DNA of 6,777 nucleotides from Pseudomonadota bacterium (GTDB lineage: Bacteria > Pseudomonadota > Alphaproteobacteria > Caulobacterales > Aquidulcibacteraceae): contig JAEWNX010000275.1 of the NCBI GenBank assembly GCA_023461135.1, positions 1 through 6,777 of the forward strand. The letters are read 5' to 3'. Positions 5,832-6,777 of this stretch are shown here, in pieces. A model generated the notes under the pieces. It searched no databases. It had not been told where the DNA came from and saw only the letters and a list, made by a program, of their open reading frames with translations. The translations under genes and the position numbers were made by a program. The number at the start of each line of letters is the position of its first letter. Position 1 is the first letter of the stretch.

Positions 5832-6457
5832 GCTACGGCCCAGAGGAGCTCCAGAAGGACCTCGCTGTTTCACAGGAAACAATCGACCGCTTGGCTACCT
5901 ACCGCCGGCTCCTGGCCGAGGCGTCCGAACGGATGAACCTGATCGGGCCCAAGGAGCTGGACCTTTTCTGGTCCCGGCATGTGCTGGACAGTGCACAGCT
6001 CCTAAAATTCGCTCCAGAGGCGAAGCGCTGGGCGGACCTGGGCGCAGGGGCGGGCTTCCCCGGCCTGGTCCTCGCCGCCTTCCTGGCGGACACACCGGGG
6101 AGCGCCGTCCATCTGGTTGAGGCCACAGGGAAAAAGGCCAAGTTCCTTGAAAAGGTGGTCGCGGAACTCGACCTCCCGGCCGAGGTCTTCAACGCCCGGA
6201 TCGAGGATTTCCGGGCGGGTCAGGGCCCATACGACGTCGTTACAGCCCGCGCCCTCGCGCCCTTGCCGCGACTCATCGCCTATGCGAAGCCGATTCTCGA
6301 TCGCGGCGCGATCGGGCTCTTCCCAAAAGGCGCAAACCTAGACGCCGAGCTGACCGCCGCATCTGACGCTCTAAATGGTGGGGCGTACCGGGCAGACGTG
6401 CTGGAGAGCCTGAGCGATCCGCGCGGCCGCATTGTTCGCATCAGCAAGGCCGCCTGA
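5828..6457 (+). CDS. rsmG: 16S rRNA (guanine(527)-N(7))-methyltransferase RsmG (GidB)
   Basis: SAM-dependent methyltransferase that makes m7G527 in the 530 loop of 16S rRNA; loss is linked to low-level streptomycin resistance in other bacteria. 209 residues, normal for the family. Motifs: MNLIGPKELDLFWSRHVLDS (36-55), SAM loop DLGAGAGFPG (70-79), a following acidic strand HLVEATGKKAKFL (95-107), and TARALAPL (139-146). The start is GTG at 5828, overlapping the DUF3088 stop as GTGA, with AGGG 8 bases upstream. Thirty-one bases after the stop parA starts. Codon choice looks slightly unlike the neighbours (more ACA, CCA, CTA and CGG). Codons 14-19 contain a parS-like sequence (5866-5881). Confidence 0.97.
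   Translation: MSYGPEELQKDLAVSQETIDRLATYRRLLAEASERMNLIGPKELDLFWSRHVLDSAQLLKFAPEAKRWADLGAGAGFPGLVLAAFLADTPGSAVHLVEATGKKAKFLEKVVAELDLPAEVFNARIEDFRAGQGPYDVVTARALAPLPRLIAYAKPILDRGAIGLFPKGANLDAELTAASDALNGGAYRADVLESLSDPRGRIVRISKAA
5866..5881. other. parS-like site inside rsmG
   Basis: TGTTTCACAGGAAACA matches 14 of 16 bases of the parS consensus; both outer hexamers are perfect and only the two central bases (AG for GT) differ. The left half-site TGTTTCAC is intact. It spans rsmG codons Ala-Val-Ser-Gln-Glu-Thr, written with A/T-ending codons rare elsewhere in the gene. It is about 620 bases before parA. Confidence 0.55.
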
Positions 6458-6468
6458 ACCGCTCCAGC

Positions 6469-6482
6469 CTCCTTCAGAGGAG
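6469..6482 (+). promoter_or_regulatory. parA ribosome binding site within a small hairpin
   Basis: AGGAG (6478-6482) is 6 bases before the parA ATG, a strong ribosome site. The preceding CTCCT (6469-6473) is its exact complement with a 4-base TCAG loop, so the site could be partly masked in mRNA. Stem of only 5 pairs. Confidence 0.4.
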
Positions 6483-6488
6483 TGGGAC

Positions 6489-6777
6489 ATGCGCATATTG
6501 GCGATCGCCAACCAAAAGGGCGGGGTGGGCAAGACGACCACCGCCATCAATCTGGGCACGGCGCTCGCGGCGGCCGGCCAGAAGGTGCTCATCTTCGACA
6601 CCGATCCGCAGGGCAACGCATCGACCGGCATCGACATCCATCCGCACGATCGCACCGTGACGAGCTACGACGTGCTCGTTGGCCATCAGCCTTTGTCGAA
6701 AGCGATCCTGCCGACGAAGGTGCCCAACTTGTACATCACGCCAGGCGACGCGAATTTGTCGGGCGTCGAAACCGAGC
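6489..6777 (+). CDS. parA: Chromosome partitioning ATPase ParA, 3' part beyond the window
   Basis: ParA/Soj-type ATPase that moves or positions ParB-parS complexes during chromosome segregation; it binds DNA non-specifically when ATP-bound. The first 96 residues are visible of a usual 260 or so. The deviant Walker A motif KGGVGKTT (10-17) has signature Lys10 and catalytic Lys15. FDTDPQGNASTG (36-47) is the Walker A' / switch I region, and ITPGDANLSGVETE (83-96) is typical of chromosomal ParA proteins. There is no N-terminal DNA-binding extension, which fits the chromosomal rather than the P1-plasmid type. The ATG is set by AGGAG 6 bases upstream. It follows rsmG by 31 bases with no clear promoter, so read-through from mnmG-rsmG is likely. 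parB is expected next. Confidence 0.96.
   Translation, partial: MRILAIANQKGGVGKTTTAINLGTALAAAGQKVLIFDTDPQGNASTGIDIHPHDRTVTSYDVLVGHQPLSKAILPTKVPNLYITPGDANLSGVETE

Noticed and set aside
1..6777. Replication origin features (DnaA boxes, AT-rich unwinding element)
   Set aside because: No TTATCCACA-like box or AT-rich tract was seen. The origin may be near, as in related genomes, but not within this window.

Overview
The window looks like an origin-proximal segment of an alphaproteobacterial chromosome. The coding is GC-rich with mostly G/C third positions. It carries the classic gene order mnmE, mnmG (gidA), rsmG (gidB), parA, and the small alphaproteobacterial DUF6489 gene lies just upstream of mnmE. 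Protein character and gene order suggest Caulobacterales (Caulobacteraceae or Hyphomonadaceae type). That placement is inference from recalled families, not a database result.

Layout. Positions 1-1364 (minus strand) hold a two-gene unit: a dienelactone hydrolase followed closely by an NADPH:quinone reductase that runs off the left edge. Positions 1365-1454 are a divergent promoter region. Positions 1455-3056 (plus strand) hold the DUF6489 gene and mnmE. A 143-residue protein I do not recognise is encoded convergently at 3133-3564 (minus strand), so it separates mnmE from mnmG. Positions 3628-6777 (plus strand) are a compact run: mnmG, a DUF3088-type CxxC protein, rsmG and the start of parA. 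The first two junctions are 4-base start/stop overlaps (ATGA, GTGA).

How the genes work together. MnmE and MnmG form one complex that modifies U34 in the wobble position of certain tRNAs. RsmG methylates 16S rRNA at G527, so the core of the window is translation-fidelity RNA modification. ParA begins the chromosome-segregation module, and parB should follow outside the window.

The most interesting structure is a scattered set of six 16-bp palindrome-like sites resembling the ParB-binding parS consensus (TGTTTCACGTGAAACA), with 12 to 14 of 16 matching bases. One is inside the quinone reductase gene, a pair sits at each end of mnmE (34-35 bp centre to centre), and one is inside rsmG. One overlaps the mnmE start codon. 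This suggests a dispersed centromere loading zone beside parA. No CRISPR array, insertion sequence, tRNA or rRNA gene was seen, and no stretch over 300 bases lacks a gene.
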